64,000 nucleotides of DNA, from positions 2,175,001 through 2,239,000 of the forward strand of contig NZ_CP133782.1 in the NCBI RefSeq assembly GCF_034351645.1, written 5' to 3'. Shown in pieces: positions 35,595-46,542 of this stretch (the first letter of the stretch is position 1; the number at the start of each line of letters is the position of its first letter). A program made the position numbers and the translations under genes. This stretch comes from Pseudomonas sp. DC1.2 (GTDB taxonomy: Bacteria > Pseudomonadota > Gammaproteobacteria > Pseudomonadales > Pseudomonadaceae). A model generated the notes under the pieces. It was not told the origin of the DNA. It made no database searches and was given only the letters and a program-made list of their open reading frames with translations.

Positions 35595-38305
35595 TGAGCT
35601 GCCTCCTGCAGACCGTCAACGGTTTTGCCAAAGATTGCCGCTGGAATACCGGCAATGCCCGCAGGCAATGCCACCAGGCCGGCGCCCAGCTCTTCGTTGA
35701 TGCGCAGCGGCAGACGCAAGGTCTGGCCTTCTACGGTCAAGCTCAGCAGGGCACCTTCGTTGACCCCTAGGCGATCGGCTTCCGATTTAGCCAAAGCGAC
35801 GTAGGCGGCCGGGATGCGTTCCTGAACCGGCGCGGCTTTCGACGAGGTCTCTTCGCTGCCAAGCAGGTGGAAGAACGGCACGACTTGCCAGGTGCCTTGA
35901 GCCGGGTTGAACGCGCGCGGAACACTGGCGAACCAGTTCAGCGAATCACCGGTGCTTTCGATCAGGCGGGTGCCCGGATCGCCAGCACGGATGTGACCAC
36001 CGACTTCGTCCTGGAACTTGTTCCAGGCTTGCGGCGAGTTCCAGCCCGGCGACCAGGCGAATGGCACTTGCTGACGCGGTTCAACCGAGCCCGAGTAACC
36101 TTCCATCGAGAAGGCAAACGCGGTGTCGTTGTCTTGCGGGGTACGCGGTTCGTGAACGCTGATGTCAGCGCGCATGGCGGTACGACCGGAGTAACGCAGC
36201 GGTTCGCGGGCCAGTTTCATGCCCTTGATACGGAACGCGGCGGACGGTGCAGCGTCAACGATGCGTGCCAGTTGCGGCGTGCTCGAAGCAACGGCAGCGG
36301 TGACGTGGTCCAGTTGGGTCCAGTCGATTGGCTGACCCAGCAAGGTAGCGCGCAGGGCATGCAGCCAGCGCCAGCCTTCGTGAACCAGGATGCTGGCGTC
36401 CATGTATTTCGGATCAAACACCTGGAAGAAGCGCTGGGCGCGGCCTTCCTGGCTAACCAACGTGCCGTCGCCTTCAGCGAAGCTGGCGGCGGGCAGAACC
36501 AGGTGCGCGCGATCGCTGGTAGCGGTCTTCTGATGGTCCGCCACGATCACCACTTTCGCGGCGTTCAGGGCAGCATCGACACGGGCTTTGTCGGTGCGGG
36601 TGTACAGATCGTTTTCCAGCACGACGATGGCGTCAGCACGGCCGTCGATGACCGCTTGCAGCGCGTCATCGACGGAGTTGCCGCCGAGCATGGCCAGGCC
36701 GAGGCTGTTGGCCTCTGGCACGATCAGGCTGATGGAGCCGTTCTTCTCGCGCAGCTTCAAGGCTTTGGCGATGTTCGCCGCCGCTTCGATCAGCGCTTTG
36801 GAACCCAACGACGTACCGGCAATGATCAGCGGACGCTTGGCGGCCAGCAGGGCATTGGCGATGCGTTGAGCCAGTTCAACGGCTTCCGCGTCCAGGCCTT
36901 CAACGGCCGGTGCGCTGGCGTCGAGGGCGTGAGCCACGGCGAAACCGATGCGGGCCAGGTCGTCTGGCGCGGCGTGAACGCATTCTTCAGCGATGTCGTC
37001 GAGCTTGGTTTCAGCCAGGCTGGCGATAAATAGCGGGTTCAGCGCGTGCTGGCCGATGTTTTTCACGGCAGCGTCGAGCCAAGGCTGAACGCGCATGGCG
37101 TCGGCCATGTCTTCGGCTTTGCCTTTGACTGACTGACGCAAGGACAGCGCCATACGGGCGGCGGTCTGGGTCAGGTCTTCGCCGAGGACGAAGATCGCGT
37201 CGTGGTCTTCGATATCGCGCATGTTCGGGATCGGTAGCGGGCTGTCTTTCAGCACCTGCATGACCAGACGAATGCGCTCCAGCTCGGCGGCTTCGATACC
37301 CGAGTAGAAGTGCTCGGCGCCAACCAGTTCGCGCAAGGCGAAGTTGCTTTCGAGGCTGGCGCGCGGCGAACCGATACCGACAATGTTGCGACCGCGCAGC
37401 AGCTCAGCGGCTTTATCCAACGCTTCGTCGAGGCTCAGCTTGGCGCCGTTGGCCAGCAATGGCTGGCGCGGGCGGTCTTCGCGGTTGACGTAGCCATAGC
37501 CGAAACGGCCACGGTCACACAGGAAATACTGGTTTACCGAACCGTTGAAACGGTTTTCGATACGGCGCAGTTCACCGTAGCGCTCGCCTGGGGAGATGTT
37601 GCAACCGCTGGAGCAGCCATGGCAGATGCTCGGTGAGAACTGCATGTCCCACTTGCGGTTGTAGCGCTCGGAGTGAGTCTTGTCGGTAAACACACCGGTC
37701 GGGCAGACCTCGGTGAGGTTGCCGGAGAACTCGCTCTCCAGTACGCCGTCTTCTACACGTCCGAAGTACACGTTGTCGTGTGCGCCGTATACCCCCAAGT
37801 CGGTGCCGCCTGCGTAATCCTTATAGAAACGCACGCAGCGGTAGCAAGCGATGCAGCGGTTCATTTCGTGGGAAATGAACGGGCCCAGTTGCTGGTTCTG
37901 GTGGGTACGCTTGGTGAAGCGGTAACGGCGCTCGTTGTGGCCGGTCATTACCGTCATGTCTTGCAGGTGGCAGTGACCGCCTTCTTCACAGACCGGGCAG
38001 TCGTGAGGGTGGTTGGTCATCAGCCATTCGACGACGCTGGCGCGAAACACTTTCGCTTCTTCGTCTTCGATGGAGATCCAGCTGCCGTCGGTGGCGGGCG
38101 TCATGCAGGACATGACGATCCGACCACGGGTGTCGTTGGCGTCGGTGTACTGCTTGACCGCGCACTGGCGGCAAGCGCCAACGCTGCCAAGGGCGGGGTG
38201 CCAGCAGAAATAAGGGATGTCGAGGCCTAGCGACAGACACGCCTGTAACAGGTTGTCTGCCCCATCGACTTCGAGCGCTTTGCCGTCTACGTGGATAGTG
38301 GCCAT
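35591..38305 (-). CDS. nuoG: NADH-quinone oxidoreductase subunit G
   Basis: Largest peripheral-arm subunit, passing electrons through several Fe-S clusters. N-terminal 2Fe-2S domain ([20 protein letters not shown]), the [15 protein letters not shown] cluster, [13 protein letters not shown] and a molybdopterin-oxidoreductase-type 4Fe-4S site CHGCSSGCN (about residue 228). 904 residues, as in Pseudomonas and E. coli (908). Separated from nuoF by 136 bp that contain a strong hairpin. Confidence 0.97.
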   Translation of the reverse strand: MATIHVDGKALEVDGADNLLQACLSLGLDIPYFCWHPALGSVGACRQCAVKQYTDANDTRGRIVMSCMTPATDGSWISIEDEEAKVFRASVVEWLMTNHPHDCPVCEEGGHCHLQDMTVMTGHNERRYRFTKRTHQNQQLGPFISHEMNRCIACYRCVRFYKDYAGGTDLGVYGAHDNVYFGRVEDGVLESEFSGNLTEVCPTGVFTDKTHSERYNRKWDMQFSPSICHGCSSGCNISPGERYGELRRIENRFNGSVNQYFLCDRGRFGYGYVNREDRPRQPLLANGAKLSLDEALDKAAELLRGRNIVGIGSPRASLESNFALRELVGAEHFYSGIEAAELERIRLVMQVLKDSPLPIPNMRDIEDHDAIFVLGEDLTQTAARMALSLRQSVKGKAEDMADAMRVQPWLDAAVKNIGQHALNPLFIASLAETKLDDIAEECVHAAPDDLARIGFAVAHALDASAPAVEGLDAEAVELAQRIANALLAAKRPLIIAGTSLGSKALIEAAANIAKALKLREKNGSISLIVPEANSLGLAMLGGNSVDDALQAVIDGRADAIVVLENDLYTRTDKARVDAALNAAKVVIVADHQKTATSDRAHLVLPAASFAEGDGTLVSQEGRAQRFFQVFDPKYMDASILVHEGWRWLHALRATLLGQPIDWTQLDHVTAAVASSTPQLARIVDAAPSAAFRIKGMKLAREPLRYSGRTAMRADISVHEPRTPQDNDTAFAFSMEGYSGSVEPRQQVPFAWSPGWNSPQAWNKFQDEVGGHIRAGDPGTRLIESTGDSLNWFASVPRAFNPAQGTWQVVPFFHLLGSEETSSKAAPVQERIPAAYVALAKSEADRLGVNEGALLSLTVEGQTLRLPLRINEELGAGLVALPAGIAGIPAAIFGKTVDGLQEAAQ

Positions 38306-38404
38306 GGTTCAAAGTTCTTCGTTGGCCCGGTGTCAGCGGGCGTGGCTAATGGAATCTTGTTATTCGTTCGAATCCAAACAGCCCGGAAAAGGCGTCATCG
38401 AACG

Positions 38405-38434
38405 AAAGGCGAAGGGCACGGACCCTTCGCCTTT
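38405..38434. terminator. Perfect 12-bp hairpin inside the nuo operon (nuoF-nuoG gap)
   Basis: AAAGGCGAAGGG (38405-38416), 6-nt loop, CCCTTCGCCTTT (38423-38434). Followed by a T run on the plus strand, so as an intrinsic terminator it points against nuo transcription; for nuo mRNA it is a strong hairpin with only three U residues after it. It sits in the largest gap of the operon (38306-38441). Confidence 0.6.
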
Positions 38435-38441
38435 TTAAGCG

Positions 38442-39797
38442 TTAAGCGCCGACTACGATCGGCCTTGCCAGAGGCGGGACGGCGGCGCTGGTGGGCGCGA
38501 TGCCGGCTTCGAACTCTGGACGGAAATATTTGATTGCGCTGCCCAATGGCTCCACGGCGCCCGGTGCGTGAGCACAGAAGGTCTTGCCAGGGCCGAGGAA
38601 ACCGACCAGACCCAGCAGGGTCTCGATATCGCCGGCTTGCCCTTCACCGTTCTCGATGGCGCGCAGCAGCTTGACGCTCCACGGCAAACCGTCACGGCAT
38701 GGGGTGCAGAAACCACACGACTCGCGCGAGAAGAACTCTTCCATGTTGCGCAGCAGCGACACCATGTTCACGCTGTCGTCCACCGCCATGGCCAGGCCGG
38801 TACCCATCCGGGTGCCCACTTTAGCGATGCCGCCGGCGTACATTTGTGCGTCCAGGTGCTCCGGCAACAGGAAACCGGTGCCCGCGCCGCCAGGCTGCCA
38901 GCACTTGAGCGTGTAACCGTCGCGCATGCCGCCGGCGTAGTCTTCGAACAACTCGCGAGCCGGCACGCCGAATGGCAGTTCCCACAGGCCAGGATTCTTG
39001 ACCTTACCGGAGAAACCCATGAGCTTGGTGCCCATGTCTTCGCTGCCTTCGCGGGCCAACGATTTGTACCAGTCCACGCCGTCGGCAATGATCGCCGGGA
39101 CGTTGCACAAGGTTTCAACGTTGTTCACGCAGGTCGGTTTGCCCCACACGCCAACGGCGGCAGGGAAGGGCGGCTTGGAGCGCGGGTTGGCGCGGCGGCC
39201 TTCGAGGGAGTTGATCAGTGCGGTTTCTTCACCGCAGATGTAACGCCCGGCGCCGGTGTGGACAAACAGCTCGAAATCGAAGCCGCTGCCCAGAATGTTC
39301 TTGCCCAGCAGGCCGGCTGCCTTGGCTTCTTCCACGGCACGGTTCAGGTGCTTGGCGGCGGTGGTGTATTCGCCACGCAGGAAGATGTAGCCCCGGTAGG
39401 TTTTCAGTGCGCGCGCACTGATCAGCATGCCTTCGATCAGCAGATGGGGCAGTTGCTCCATCAGCATGCGGTCTTTCCAGGTGTTCGGTTCCATCTCGTC
39501 CGCGTTGCACAGCAGGTAGCGGATGTTGATGGATTCGTCTTTGGGCATCAGGCCCCACTTAACACCCGTGGGGAAGCCTGCACCGCCGCGACCTTTGAGG
39601 CCGGCGTCTTTGACGGTCTGGACAATGTCGTCCGTGGCCATGTCGGCGAAGGCTTTGCGCGCAGCAGCGTAACCGTTCTTGGCCTGATATTCGTCGAGCC
39701 ATACAGCCTCGCCGTCGTCACGCAAACGCCACGTCAGCGGATGAGTCTCTGCGACACGCTTGATGCGGTTGGCAGGACCGAAGGAAGTCAGGGTCAT
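38442..39797 (-). CDS. nuoF: NADH-quinone oxidoreductase subunit F
   Basis: Electron-entry subunit binding NADH, FMN and cluster N3. Glycine-rich nucleotide site [16 protein letters not shown] (about 68-83), second region [19 protein letters not shown], and 4Fe-4S motif [12 protein letters not shown] (about 350). 451 residues. ATGA-type overlap with nuoE. Confidence 0.97.
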   Translation of the reverse strand: MTLTSFGPANRIKRVAETHPLTWRLRDDGEAVWLDEYQAKNGYAAARKAFADMATDDIVQTVKDAGLKGRGGAGFPTGVKWGLMPKDESINIRYLLCNADEMEPNTWKDRMLMEQLPHLLIEGMLISARALKTYRGYIFLRGEYTTAAKHLNRAVEEAKAAGLLGKNILGSGFDFELFVHTGAGRYICGEETALINSLEGRRANPRSKPPFPAAVGVWGKPTCVNNVETLCNVPAIIADGVDWYKSLAREGSEDMGTKLMGFSGKVKNPGLWELPFGVPARELFEDYAGGMRDGYTLKCWQPGGAGTGFLLPEHLDAQMYAGGIAKVGTRMGTGLAMAVDDSVNMVSLLRNMEEFFSRESCGFCTPCRDGLPWSVKLLRAIENGEGQAGDIETLLGLVGFLGPGKTFCAHAPGAVEPLGSAIKYFRPEFEAGIAPTSAAVPPLARPIVVGA

Positions 39798-40291
39798 ACG
39801 TAGCCCTCGAGCAATTTGGCGACGCCAGCAGGCTGCACATCACCGAACGTGTCGTCGTCGATCATCAACGCCGGCGCCTTGTCGCAGTTGCCGAGGCAGC
39901 AGACCGGCAGCAGCGTGAAACGACCGTCGGCGGTGGTTTGACCCAGGCCGATGCCGAGCTTGCTCTGGATTTCGCTGACCACCGACTCATGGCCACCGAT
40001 GTAGCAGACCATGCTGTCGCAGACGCGAATGATGTGGCGGCCGACCGGCTGACGAAAAATCTGGCTATAGAAAGTAGCCACGCCTTCTACGTCGCTGGCC
40101 GGGATGCCCAGCATCTCGCCGATAGCGTAGAGCGCGCCGTCAGGCACCCAGCCGCGCTCCTTCTGGACGATCTTCAGGGCCTCGATCGACGCCGCGCGCG
40201 GGTCTTCGTAGTGATGCAGCTCGTGCTCGATGGCCGAGCGCTCGGTTTCGCTCAAGGCGAAACGGTCTGTCTGGATAAGCGTGCTGTTCAT
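39794..40291 (-). CDS. nuoE: NADH-quinone oxidoreductase subunit E
   Basis: 24-kDa-type subunit with 2Fe-2S cluster N1a. Ligands in [11 protein letters not shown] and [15 protein letters not shown]. In E. coli-type NuoE the first motif is C(x4)C, matched here. 165 residues. Two bp separate it from nuoCD. Confidence 0.96.
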   Translation of the reverse strand: MNSTLIQTDRFALSETERSAIEHELHHYEDPRAASIEALKIVQKERGWVPDGALYAIGEMLGIPASDVEGVATFYSQIFRQPVGRHIIRVCDSMVCYIGGHESVVSEIQSKLGIGLGQTTADGRFTLLPVCCLGNCDKAPALMIDDDTFGDVQPAGVAKLLEGYV

Positions 40292-40293
40292 GC

Positions 40294-42078
40294 TTAGCGG
40301 TCCACGTCGGCCATAACGAAATCGATACTACCCAGGTACGCAATCAAGTCCGCGACCATCTCGCCTTTGATCACCGAAGGGATCTGCTGCAAGTGCGGGA
40401 AGCTTGGGGTGCGAATCCGGGTGCGGTAGCTCATGGTGCCGCCATCGCTCGTCAGGTAATAACTGTTGATGCCCTTGGTCGCTTCAATCATCTGGAAGGA
40501 TTCGTTGGCCGGCATCACCGGGCCCCACGAAACTTGTAGGAAGTGCGTGATCAGGGTCTCGATGTGTTGCAGCGTGCGTTCTTTCGGCGGCGGCGTGGTC
40601 AGCGGGTGATCCGCTTTGTACGGGCCTTCTGGCATGTTGCGCATGCACTGTTCGATGATCTTCAGGCTCTGGCGCATTTCTTCGACACGCACGATGCAAC
40701 GGTCGTAGGCATCGCCATTGGCCGCCAGCGGCACTTCGAATTCGAAGTTCTCGTAGCCCGAGTATGGACGCGCTTTACGCAGGTCGAAGTCGCAACCGGT
40801 CGAACGCAGACCAGCACCGGTGACGCCCCATTCCAGGGCTTCTTTGGTGTTGTAGGCAGCGACGCCGATGGTCCGGCCTTTGAGGATGCTGTTGTCCAGT
40901 GCAGCTTTCTGGTATTCGTCCAGACGCTTTGGCATCCACTCGACGAAGTCTTTCACCAGTTTTTCCCAGCCGCGTGGCAGGTCGTGCGCGACGCCGCCGA
41001 TGCGGTACCAGGCCGGATGCAGACGGAAACCGGTGATGGCTTCGATCACCGTGTATGCCTTCTGGCGGTCGGTGAAGGTGAAGAACACCGGAGTCATCGC
41101 GCCGACGTCCTGGATGTAAGTCCCCAGGAACAACAGGTGGCTGGTGATCCGGAAGAACTCGGCCATCATGATGCGGATGACGTCGACCTTTTCGGGCACC
41201 TTGATGCCGGCCAGCTTCTCGACCGAGAGCACGTAAGGCAGGTTGTTCATCACGCCGCCGAGGTAGTCGATACGGTCGGTGTACGGGATGAAACTGTGCC
41301 AGGACTGACGCTCGGCCATTTTCTCGGCACCACGGTGGTGGTAACCAACGTCCGGCACGCAGTCGACGATCTCTTCACCGTCCAGTTGCAGGATGATGCG
41401 GAACGCACCGTGCGCGGAAGGGTGGTTGGGACCGAGGTTGAGGAACATGTAGTCCTCGTTCGAACCGGAGCGCTTCATGCCCCAGTCTTCAGGCTTGAAG
41501 CGCGCGGCTTCTTCCTCAAGCTGTTGTTTGGCCAGAGTCAGGGTAAACGGGTCGAACTCGGTGGCACGCGCAGGGAAGTCCTTGCGCAGCGGGTGACCTT
41601 CCCAGGTCGGCGGCATCATGATGCGGGTCAGGTGCGGGTGACCTTTGAAGTCGATCCCGTACATGTCCCAGACTTCACGCTCGTACCAGTTGGCGTTCGG
41701 CCAGATCCCGGTAACGGTCGGCACGCTGAGGTCGCTCTCGGACAAGGCGACCTTGATCATCACGTCACTGTTACGCTCGAGCGACATCAAGTGATAGAAC
41801 ACAGTGAAGTCGGCGCCACTTGGCAGCCCTTGACGCTTGGTACGCAGACGCTCGTCCACGCCGTGCAGGTCATAAAGCATGACATACGGCTTGGGCAGGT
41901 TGCGCAGGAAGGTCAGGACTTCAACGAGTTTGGCGCGGGCAACCCAAAGCACCGGCATGCCGGTGCGGGTAGGCTGGGCGGTGAACGCCTCAGGGCCAAA
42001 ACGGTTGTTCAGTTCGACGACCACATCCTGGTCGTCTGCCTTGTAAGGCGGGATGTACAGAGCACTGCCTGTAGTCAT
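40294..42078 (-). CDS. nuoC: NADH-quinone oxidoreductase fused subunit C/D
   Basis: Fused NuoC (about 1-190; [20 protein letters not shown]) and NuoD (about 205-594; [33 protein letters not shown]). The NuoD part lines the quinone pocket with NuoB. 594 residues. The fusion is normal for Enterobacteria and Pseudomonas. 72 bp follow nuoB. Confidence 0.97.
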   Translation of the reverse strand: MTTGSALYIPPYKADDQDVVVELNNRFGPEAFTAQPTRTGMPVLWVARAKLVEVLTFLRNLPKPYVMLYDLHGVDERLRTKRQGLPSGADFTVFYHLMSLERNSDVMIKVALSESDLSVPTVTGIWPNANWYEREVWDMYGIDFKGHPHLTRIMMPPTWEGHPLRKDFPARATEFDPFTLTLAKQQLEEEAARFKPEDWGMKRSGSNEDYMFLNLGPNHPSAHGAFRIILQLDGEEIVDCVPDVGYHHRGAEKMAERQSWHSFIPYTDRIDYLGGVMNNLPYVLSVEKLAGIKVPEKVDVIRIMMAEFFRITSHLLFLGTYIQDVGAMTPVFFTFTDRQKAYTVIEAITGFRLHPAWYRIGGVAHDLPRGWEKLVKDFVEWMPKRLDEYQKAALDNSILKGRTIGVAAYNTKEALEWGVTGAGLRSTGCDFDLRKARPYSGYENFEFEVPLAANGDAYDRCIVRVEEMRQSLKIIEQCMRNMPEGPYKADHPLTTPPPKERTLQHIETLITHFLQVSWGPVMPANESFQMIEATKGINSYYLTSDGGTMSYRTRIRTPSFPHLQQIPSVIKGEMVADLIAYLGSIDFVMADVDR

Positions 42079-42150
42079 GGTTATTTATCGCTTTCGGTCA
42101 ACGTAAAGAATGAAGCCAGCGTCTCGTTCTATAAAAGAAGCAGATCTGGA

Positions 42151-42825
42151 TCAGACTTCGTCGGGGCTGCGCAGGTTGGTGACTGCGATTCGCTGTTCGC
42201 GGCGCGCATCCTTTTGCGAAGGCATCTCGGCGCGGTACACGCCTTGATCGCCGACGACCCAGGAAAGCGGACGACGCTCCTGTCCAATCGACTCTTGCAA
42301 GAGCATTAAGCCTTGCAGAAAAGCTTCAGGACGGGGCGGGCAGCCAGGCACGTAGACGTCCACGGGCAGGAACTTGTCCACCCCTTGAACGACGGAGTAG
42401 ATGTCGTACATGCCACCGGAGTTGGCGCACGAACCCATGGAGATAACCCACTTAGGTTCGAGCATTTGCTCGTACAGACGCTGAATGATCGGCGCCATCT
42501 TGATGAAGCAGGTACCGGCGATAACCATGAAATCCGCCTGACGCGGCGATGCCCGGATCACTTCGGCGCCAAAGCGCGCGATGTCGTGGGGCGCCGTGAA
42601 GGCGGTGGTCATTTCCACGTAGCAGCACGAAAGACCGAAGTTATACGGCCACAGGGAGTTCTTGCGCCCCCAGTTGATCGTGCCGTTAAGCACGTCTTCG
42701 AGCTTGCCCATGAAAATATTTTTGTGAACTTGATCTTCTAACGGATCGGAAACGGTTTCCCGCTCGCCAATCGGATACTGCTCGTTAGGAGCATCGGGGT
42801 CGATCCTGGTGAGATTGTATTGCAT
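42151..42825 (-). CDS. nuoB: NADH-quinone oxidoreductase subunit B
   Basis: Carries cluster N2, the last Fe-S centre before quinone. Cys ligands visible in [17 protein letters not shown] region, [10 protein letters not shown] and [10 protein letters not shown]. 224 residues starting [16 protein letters not shown] 42825 has GAGG nine bases upstream, better than the TTG two codons before. Confidence 0.97.
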   Translation of the reverse strand: MQYNLTRIDPDAPNEQYPIGERETVSDPLEDQVHKNIFMGKLEDVLNGTINWGRKNSLWPYNFGLSCCYVEMTTAFTAPHDIARFGAEVIRASPRQADFMVIAGTCFIKMAPIIQRLYEQMLEPKWVISMGSCANSGGMYDIYSVVQGVDKFLPVDVYVPGCPPRPEAFLQGLMLLQESIGQERRPLSWVVGDQGVYRAEMPSQKDARREQRIAVTNLRSPDEV

Positions 42826-42835
42826 TGCCAAAGCC

Positions 42836-43249
42836 TCATTGTTTCAGCTTCGCCTGCCGCTTGCGACGAGCTTCCGGAGCCCAGTCAAGGGCGCCCACTC
42901 GGAACAGGTAGACAAGACCTGCCAACAGAATTGCTATGAAAACGAGAGCTTCGACGAATCCGGTCCAGCCGCTTTCGCGAACGGACACAGACCATGCAAA
43001 GAGAAAAAGGGCTTCGATATCGAAGATCACGAAGAGCATCGCGACCAGATAGAATTTGGCCGAAAGCCGCAAGCGGGCGCCACCTGTGGGTAGCATGCCG
43101 GACTCGAACGGTTCGTTTTTGCTGCGGCCCCAAGCTTTTGACCCGAGGAGGCTGGAGACGCCGAGCATGAAGGCACAGAGGCCGACGACGCCCAGAAGGA
43201 AAATGGCAAAGCCCCAGTTGTGGGCCATGAGTCCTGTCGCTTCGGGCAT
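42836..43249 (-). CDS. nuoA: NADH-quinone oxidoreductase subunit A
   Basis: First gene of the operon; three-helix membrane subunit at the arm junction. 137 residues from ATG 43249 ([14 protein letters not shown]). The loop [20 protein letters not shown] and the helix [19 protein letters not shown] are diagnostic. ATG 43324 would add an extension without family support. Confidence 0.96.
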   Translation of the reverse strand: MPEATGLMAHNWGFAIFLLGVVGLCAFMLGVSSLLGSKAWGRSKNEPFESGMLPTGGARLRLSAKFYLVAMLFVIFDIEALFLFAWSVSVRESGWTGFVEALVFIAILLAGLVYLFRVGALDWAPEARRKRQAKLKQ

Positions 43250-43713
43250 GCTGGTAATCCTTAACAGAGAGCAAAGGTCTCTGAGCTTGAAAAGAAATAA
43301 GGCAGTGACGATATGTCGCAGCAATCAACCGCGGTGATTTTATGGCTAAACACTGTGCAAGTAAAATTCCTATAGCGAAATTATTTATTGGAATAAGGAC
43401 ATAGCGCTCCTCCAAAGACCTGCAGCCCATGTGTTGCGGGCATTAGCCGGCATTTCATCAATTATGTTTTGTGGGGAATGTAACGAACATAGTTGTCGCT
43501 AAATGATAATCAATACTGTTTGCGATGATTTTTAAACTGTTTAACGGGTGGGTGACCAAGAAGTTGTCTTATATGGCCGTTACTGCAAGTAGCAGTCGAG
43601 GTCGTTTTAGCCGAGTTTTCTGATGCTAATACTGCTCTGGATCAATATTTTTTGCACAATCGGGAAATTCGATGCGTTCCTGCAGGTTTTGCAGCGACTG
43701 CTGAATTGTGGGC
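43250..43713 (-). promoter_or_regulatory. nuo upstream region with a candidate Fur box
   Basis: No gene is seen in this AT-richer stretch, which must hold the nuo promoter. At 43499-43517 CTAAATGATAATCAATACT matches 14 of 19 positions of the Fur consensus, including an unbroken AATGATAATCA core. It is 250 bp upstream of nuoA. Iron control of an Fe-S-rich complex is plausible, but distance and a single site make this tentative. Confidence 0.35.
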
Positions 43714-43741
43714 AAAAAAACGCCCCGAACCAGTCGGGGCG
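43714..43741 (-). terminator. Intrinsic terminator of aceA
   Basis: CGCCCCGA (43721-43728) and TCGGGGCG (43734-43741), preceded on the plus strand by seven A (43714-43720), that is a U tract after the hairpin in the leftward transcript. Lies 69 bp past the aceA stop. Confidence 0.88.
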
Positions 43742-43809
43742 TCAGATGGGCGGCTTTGCGGTTAGCTTTCTAATCGGTCCGCAAAGGCCGTTTGCTCAGG
43801 TGAAGCAGA

Positions 43810-45135
43810 TCAGTGGAACTGTTCTTCTTCAGTCGAACCGGTCAGCGCGGTCACCGAAGACGAGCCACCTTGAATCACGGTGGTCATGTCGTCGAAGTAG
43901 CCGGTGCCCACTTCCTGCTGGTGAGCCACGAAGGTGTAACCCTTGGAGGCATCGGCGAACTCTTGCTCTTGTAGCTTCACGTAGGCAGTCATGTCATTGC
44001 GGGCGTAGTCATGCGCCAGGTTGAACATGCTGTGCCACATATTGTGAATGCCGGCCAGGGTGATGAACTGGTGCTTGTAACCCATGGCGGACAGTTCGCG
44101 CTGGAACTTGGCGATGGTCGCGTCGTCCAGGTTTTTCTTCCAGTTGAAGGAAGGCGAGCAGTTGTACGACAGCAGTTGGTCCGGGTATTCCTTTTTGATC
44201 GCTTCGGCGAAGCGACGAGCCTCGTCCAGATCGGGCTTGGCGGTTTCGCACCAGATCAGGTCGGCGTAAGGGGCGTAGGCCAGTCCGCGAGCAATTGCCT
44301 GGTCGAGACCTGCGCGCACTTTGTAGAAACCTTCCTGAGTGCGTTCGCCGGTCACGAATGGCATGTCGTAAGGGTCGCAGTCGGAGGTCAGCAAGTCAGC
44401 GGCGTTAGCGTCGGTGCGGGCCAGGATGATGGTCGGTGTACCGGCAACGTCAGCAGCCAGGCGAGCAGCGGTCAGCTTCTGTACAGCTTCCTGAGTAGGA
44501 ACCAGTACCTTGCCGCCCATGTGGCCGCATTTTTTCACGGAAGCCAGTTGGTCTTCGAAGTGAACGCCGGCGGCGCCTGCTTCGATCATGCTCTTCATCA
44601 GTTCGTAAGCGTTCAGAACGCCGCCGAAACCGGCTTCAGCGTCAGCCACGATTGGCGCGAAGTAGTCGATGTAGCCTTCGTCGCCCGGGCCTTTGCCGGC
44701 TTTCCACTGGATCTGGTCAGCACGACGGAACGAGTTGTTGATGCGCTTGACCACGGTTGGAACCGAATCCACCGGGTACAGCGACTGGTCTGGGTACATC
44801 GATTCGGCAGAGTTGTTGTCCGCGGCAACTTGCCAGCCCGACAGGTAGATCGCCTGGATACCGGCTTTAACTTGCTGTACAGCTTGGCCGCCAGTCAGGG
44901 CGCCCATGCAGTTTACGAAATCTTTGTCAGGACGGAAGGAGGGCTTGGCGCCCTGGGTTACCAGGTTCCAGAGCTTCTCGGCGCCCAATTTTGCAAAGGT
45001 GTGCTCAGGTTGAACCGAGCCACGCAGGCGGACGACGTCAGCAGCAGAGTAAGCGCGGGTCACGCCTTTCCAGCGCGGGTTTTCAGCCCAATCTTTTTCA
45101 AGGGCTGCAATTTGCTGTTCGCGTGTCAGTGCCAT
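43810..45135 (-). CDS. aceA: Isocitrate lyase
   Basis: Glyoxylate-cycle enzyme splitting isocitrate into succinate and glyoxylate, needed for growth on acetate and fatty acids. Catalytic loop [37 protein letters not shown] near the N-terminus, and SPSFNWKK. 441 residues, the shorter E. coli-like class. ATG 45135 has GAGG upstream and gives [16 protein letters not shown]; the longer frame to 45201 is unsupported. Monocistronic between its terminator and a 500-bp upstream gap. Confidence 0.96.
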   Translation of the reverse strand: MALTREQQIAALEKDWAENPRWKGVTRAYSAADVVRLRGSVQPEHTFAKLGAEKLWNLVTQGAKPSFRPDKDFVNCMGALTGGQAVQQVKAGIQAIYLSGWQVAADNNSAESMYPDQSLYPVDSVPTVVKRINNSFRRADQIQWKAGKGPGDEGYIDYFAPIVADAEAGFGGVLNAYELMKSMIEAGAAGVHFEDQLASVKKCGHMGGKVLVPTQEAVQKLTAARLAADVAGTPTIILARTDANAADLLTSDCDPYDMPFVTGERTQEGFYKVRAGLDQAIARGLAYAPYADLIWCETAKPDLDEARRFAEAIKKEYPDQLLSYNCSPSFNWKKNLDDATIAKFQRELSAMGYKHQFITLAGIHNMWHSMFNLAHDYARNDMTAYVKLQEQEFADASKGYTFVAHQQEVGTGYFDDMTTVIQGGSSSVTALTGSTEEEQFH

Positions 45136-45635
45136 GGAGATAAACCTCGTCGCATAGGTCTGGGTTGGAAAATTCCTGCTCCTGCCAACTACGCCTGTCA
45201 AATAAGGCGTAAGAGGCTGCTCGCTGACCAGAAGCTTAGGTGGTCAAGTCGGTTTTGGCGGGGAAGGCGACGGGATGAACGATAGGCTCGAGGGGAAGTG
45301 AGCAGGTAAGGGCGGACTGGCGAGCGGATTCGGGCATCGTGGGCCTTTATACGAACTTCAGTGTGATGCCGGGTTACCTAGTTACGCTTCCGTCCCTCGG
45401 GACAACTTCGTTCCAGTCGACAACCTCGTCAAACACACCTTGTAGGCGGTACAGACACGAATCGGCTCGCGGGATAGGTGCGGGCGGCGACTCGAAGGCC
45501 CTTGCCAGGGCCCCTGATTAGCGGGAGCGAGGCCATCATGCCTTCGCTTTTTTGACTCGTCAAACATTTTGTAGTGCTTTTTTTATGGCACTACATCTTT
45601 AGTCTAATACGACTAATCAGTCAGTTTTTGGTGCT
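45136..45635. promoter_or_regulatory. aceA upstream intergenic region
   Basis: About 500 bp without a supportable gene, expected to hold the aceA promoter. It contains the palindrome TTTGACTCGTCAAA (45550-45563), a possible operator, and the inverted repeat described separately at 45570-45595. Confidence 0.4.
45570..45595 (-). terminator. Inverted repeat after the secretin-like gene
   Basis: Perfect 8-bp arms TGTAGTGC (45570-45577) and GCACTACA (45588-45595) around a T-rich loop, 40 bp beyond the stop of the gene at 45636. Followed in the leftward transcript by AAAATGTTT, so a weak terminator or operator. Confidence 0.45.
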
Positions 45636-46397
45636 TTAGTCCAAAGTGTCGACTTTGACCCGCAGGGTCATGTCATCTCGGCCCTGAGTAGAGTAGCTGC
45701 GGGTTATACCCTGTTTGTCGGCCTGAGTCTGGCGATTCACACCGGCCAGGGTGATCCACTCTCCGAGTCGCCCCGTGACAGTTGTGTCGGTACTTTGCAC
45801 ATTCACTACATCGGGACGTTCCTGGCTCATGCGGTCACGATTTGTGCTGATCGCCAGGTGGACGATGTCGCCGGTGACGCTTGCGGTCACGTAAAACCCT
45901 TGTGTGACGTTGCGATACTGGGTTTGGCTCTGCTGGCGTCCATAGGTGTCGGTCTGCGTGCTGGTGAGCGGCACGCTCTGGCCAATCTGAATCAGTGCTG
46001 GAGTGCCTTCGCTGGCCTGGACTTGCTGAATGCCGCCGTCACGGCTGTCAGTGCTGCGGTTGATGATGCGCGTCTGGCTCGGTGCTGAGCCGTTCACTGA
46101 ATAGCCCTGATCGCCCTGAAAATTATTTTCGTTGGTGTCGACGGTGATCAGCAGACGCTTGGGTGCTGTGTCGAGTTGTGCGAGAAATGTTTTGAGTGCT
46201 TCAATTTTTCCGGGCTCGGCGTTGACGATCAGTTGATTGCCGTAGGCGCTGACCTGGCCGTCCTTGCCGATAAAATTCTGTGCTACAGGCAGCAAGTCGG
46301 CGCTGGTACGGTAGTTGATGGGCACGATCTCGGTGGCGGCCACGACCGAAAAACTGCAGGCCAGCAGCAGCGTCGTGAGGAGGGTGCGTAGGGACAT
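45636..46397 (-). CDS. Small periplasmic secretin-like protein
   Basis: 253 residues with a signal peptide (MSLRTLLTTLLLACSFSVVA). Residues about 22-75 (EIVPINYRTSADLLPVAQNF, then GNQLIVNAEPGKIEALKTFLAQLD) have the fold pattern of a secretin N-domain, and the C-terminal half (VPLTSTQTDTYG, GFYVTASVTGDIVHLAIS, GEWITLAGV) resembles the beta region of secretins, but the protein is far too short to form a pore. Homologues sit next to aceA in other Pseudomonas. Function unknown. Confidence 0.75.
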   Translation of the reverse strand: MSLRTLLTTLLLACSFSVVAATEIVPINYRTSADLLPVAQNFIGKDGQVSAYGNQLIVNAEPGKIEALKTFLAQLDTAPKRLLITVDTNENNFQGDQGYSVNGSAPSQTRIINRSTDSRDGGIQQVQASEGTPALIQIGQSVPLTSTQTDTYGRQQSQTQYRNVTQGFYVTASVTGDIVHLAISTNRDRMSQERPDVVNVQSTDTTVTGRLGEWITLAGVNRQTQADKQGITRSYSTQGRDDMTLRVKVDTLD

Positions 46398-46476
46398 GTC
46401 CGTTATCTCCGCGTTCTAAAGTTTTGATAGTGCCAGTTTGTCGGCTTTGGATGGAGCAAGTTGAATCGTAGACAGC

Positions 46477-46508
46477 AAAACGCCCCGGCATCCGAGAATG
46501 CCGGGGCG
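46477..46508 (-). terminator. Intrinsic terminator of the roxA-GNAT transcript
   Basis: CGCCCCGGCAT (46481-46491) and ATGCCGGGGCG (46498-46508), 11-bp arms, followed by a U tract (plus-strand AAAA at 46477-46480). Confidence 0.88.
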
Positions 46509-46512
46509 TAAA

Positions 46513-46537
46513 CGCTCCCACGCAGAGCGGGGGAACG
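46513..46537. repeat. Imperfect copy of the CCCACGC-type intergenic palindrome
   Basis: CGCTCCCACGCAGAGCG then GGGGAACG; related to the perfect copy at 59364-59394 (both hold CCCACGCAGAGCG). This short palindrome family is widespread between genes of fluorescent pseudomonads. Confidence 0.55.
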
Positions 46538-46542
46538 ATCAG

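Noticed and set aside
33489..35597. Open frame of about 700 codons on the plus strand opposite nuoH-nuoJ
   Set aside because: It is antisense to three conserved nuo genes, rich in His/Gln/Asp in the way reverse frames of high-GC genes are, and has no domain pattern. Similar long frames opposite nuoL, purB, nuoCD and idh were rejected for the same reason.
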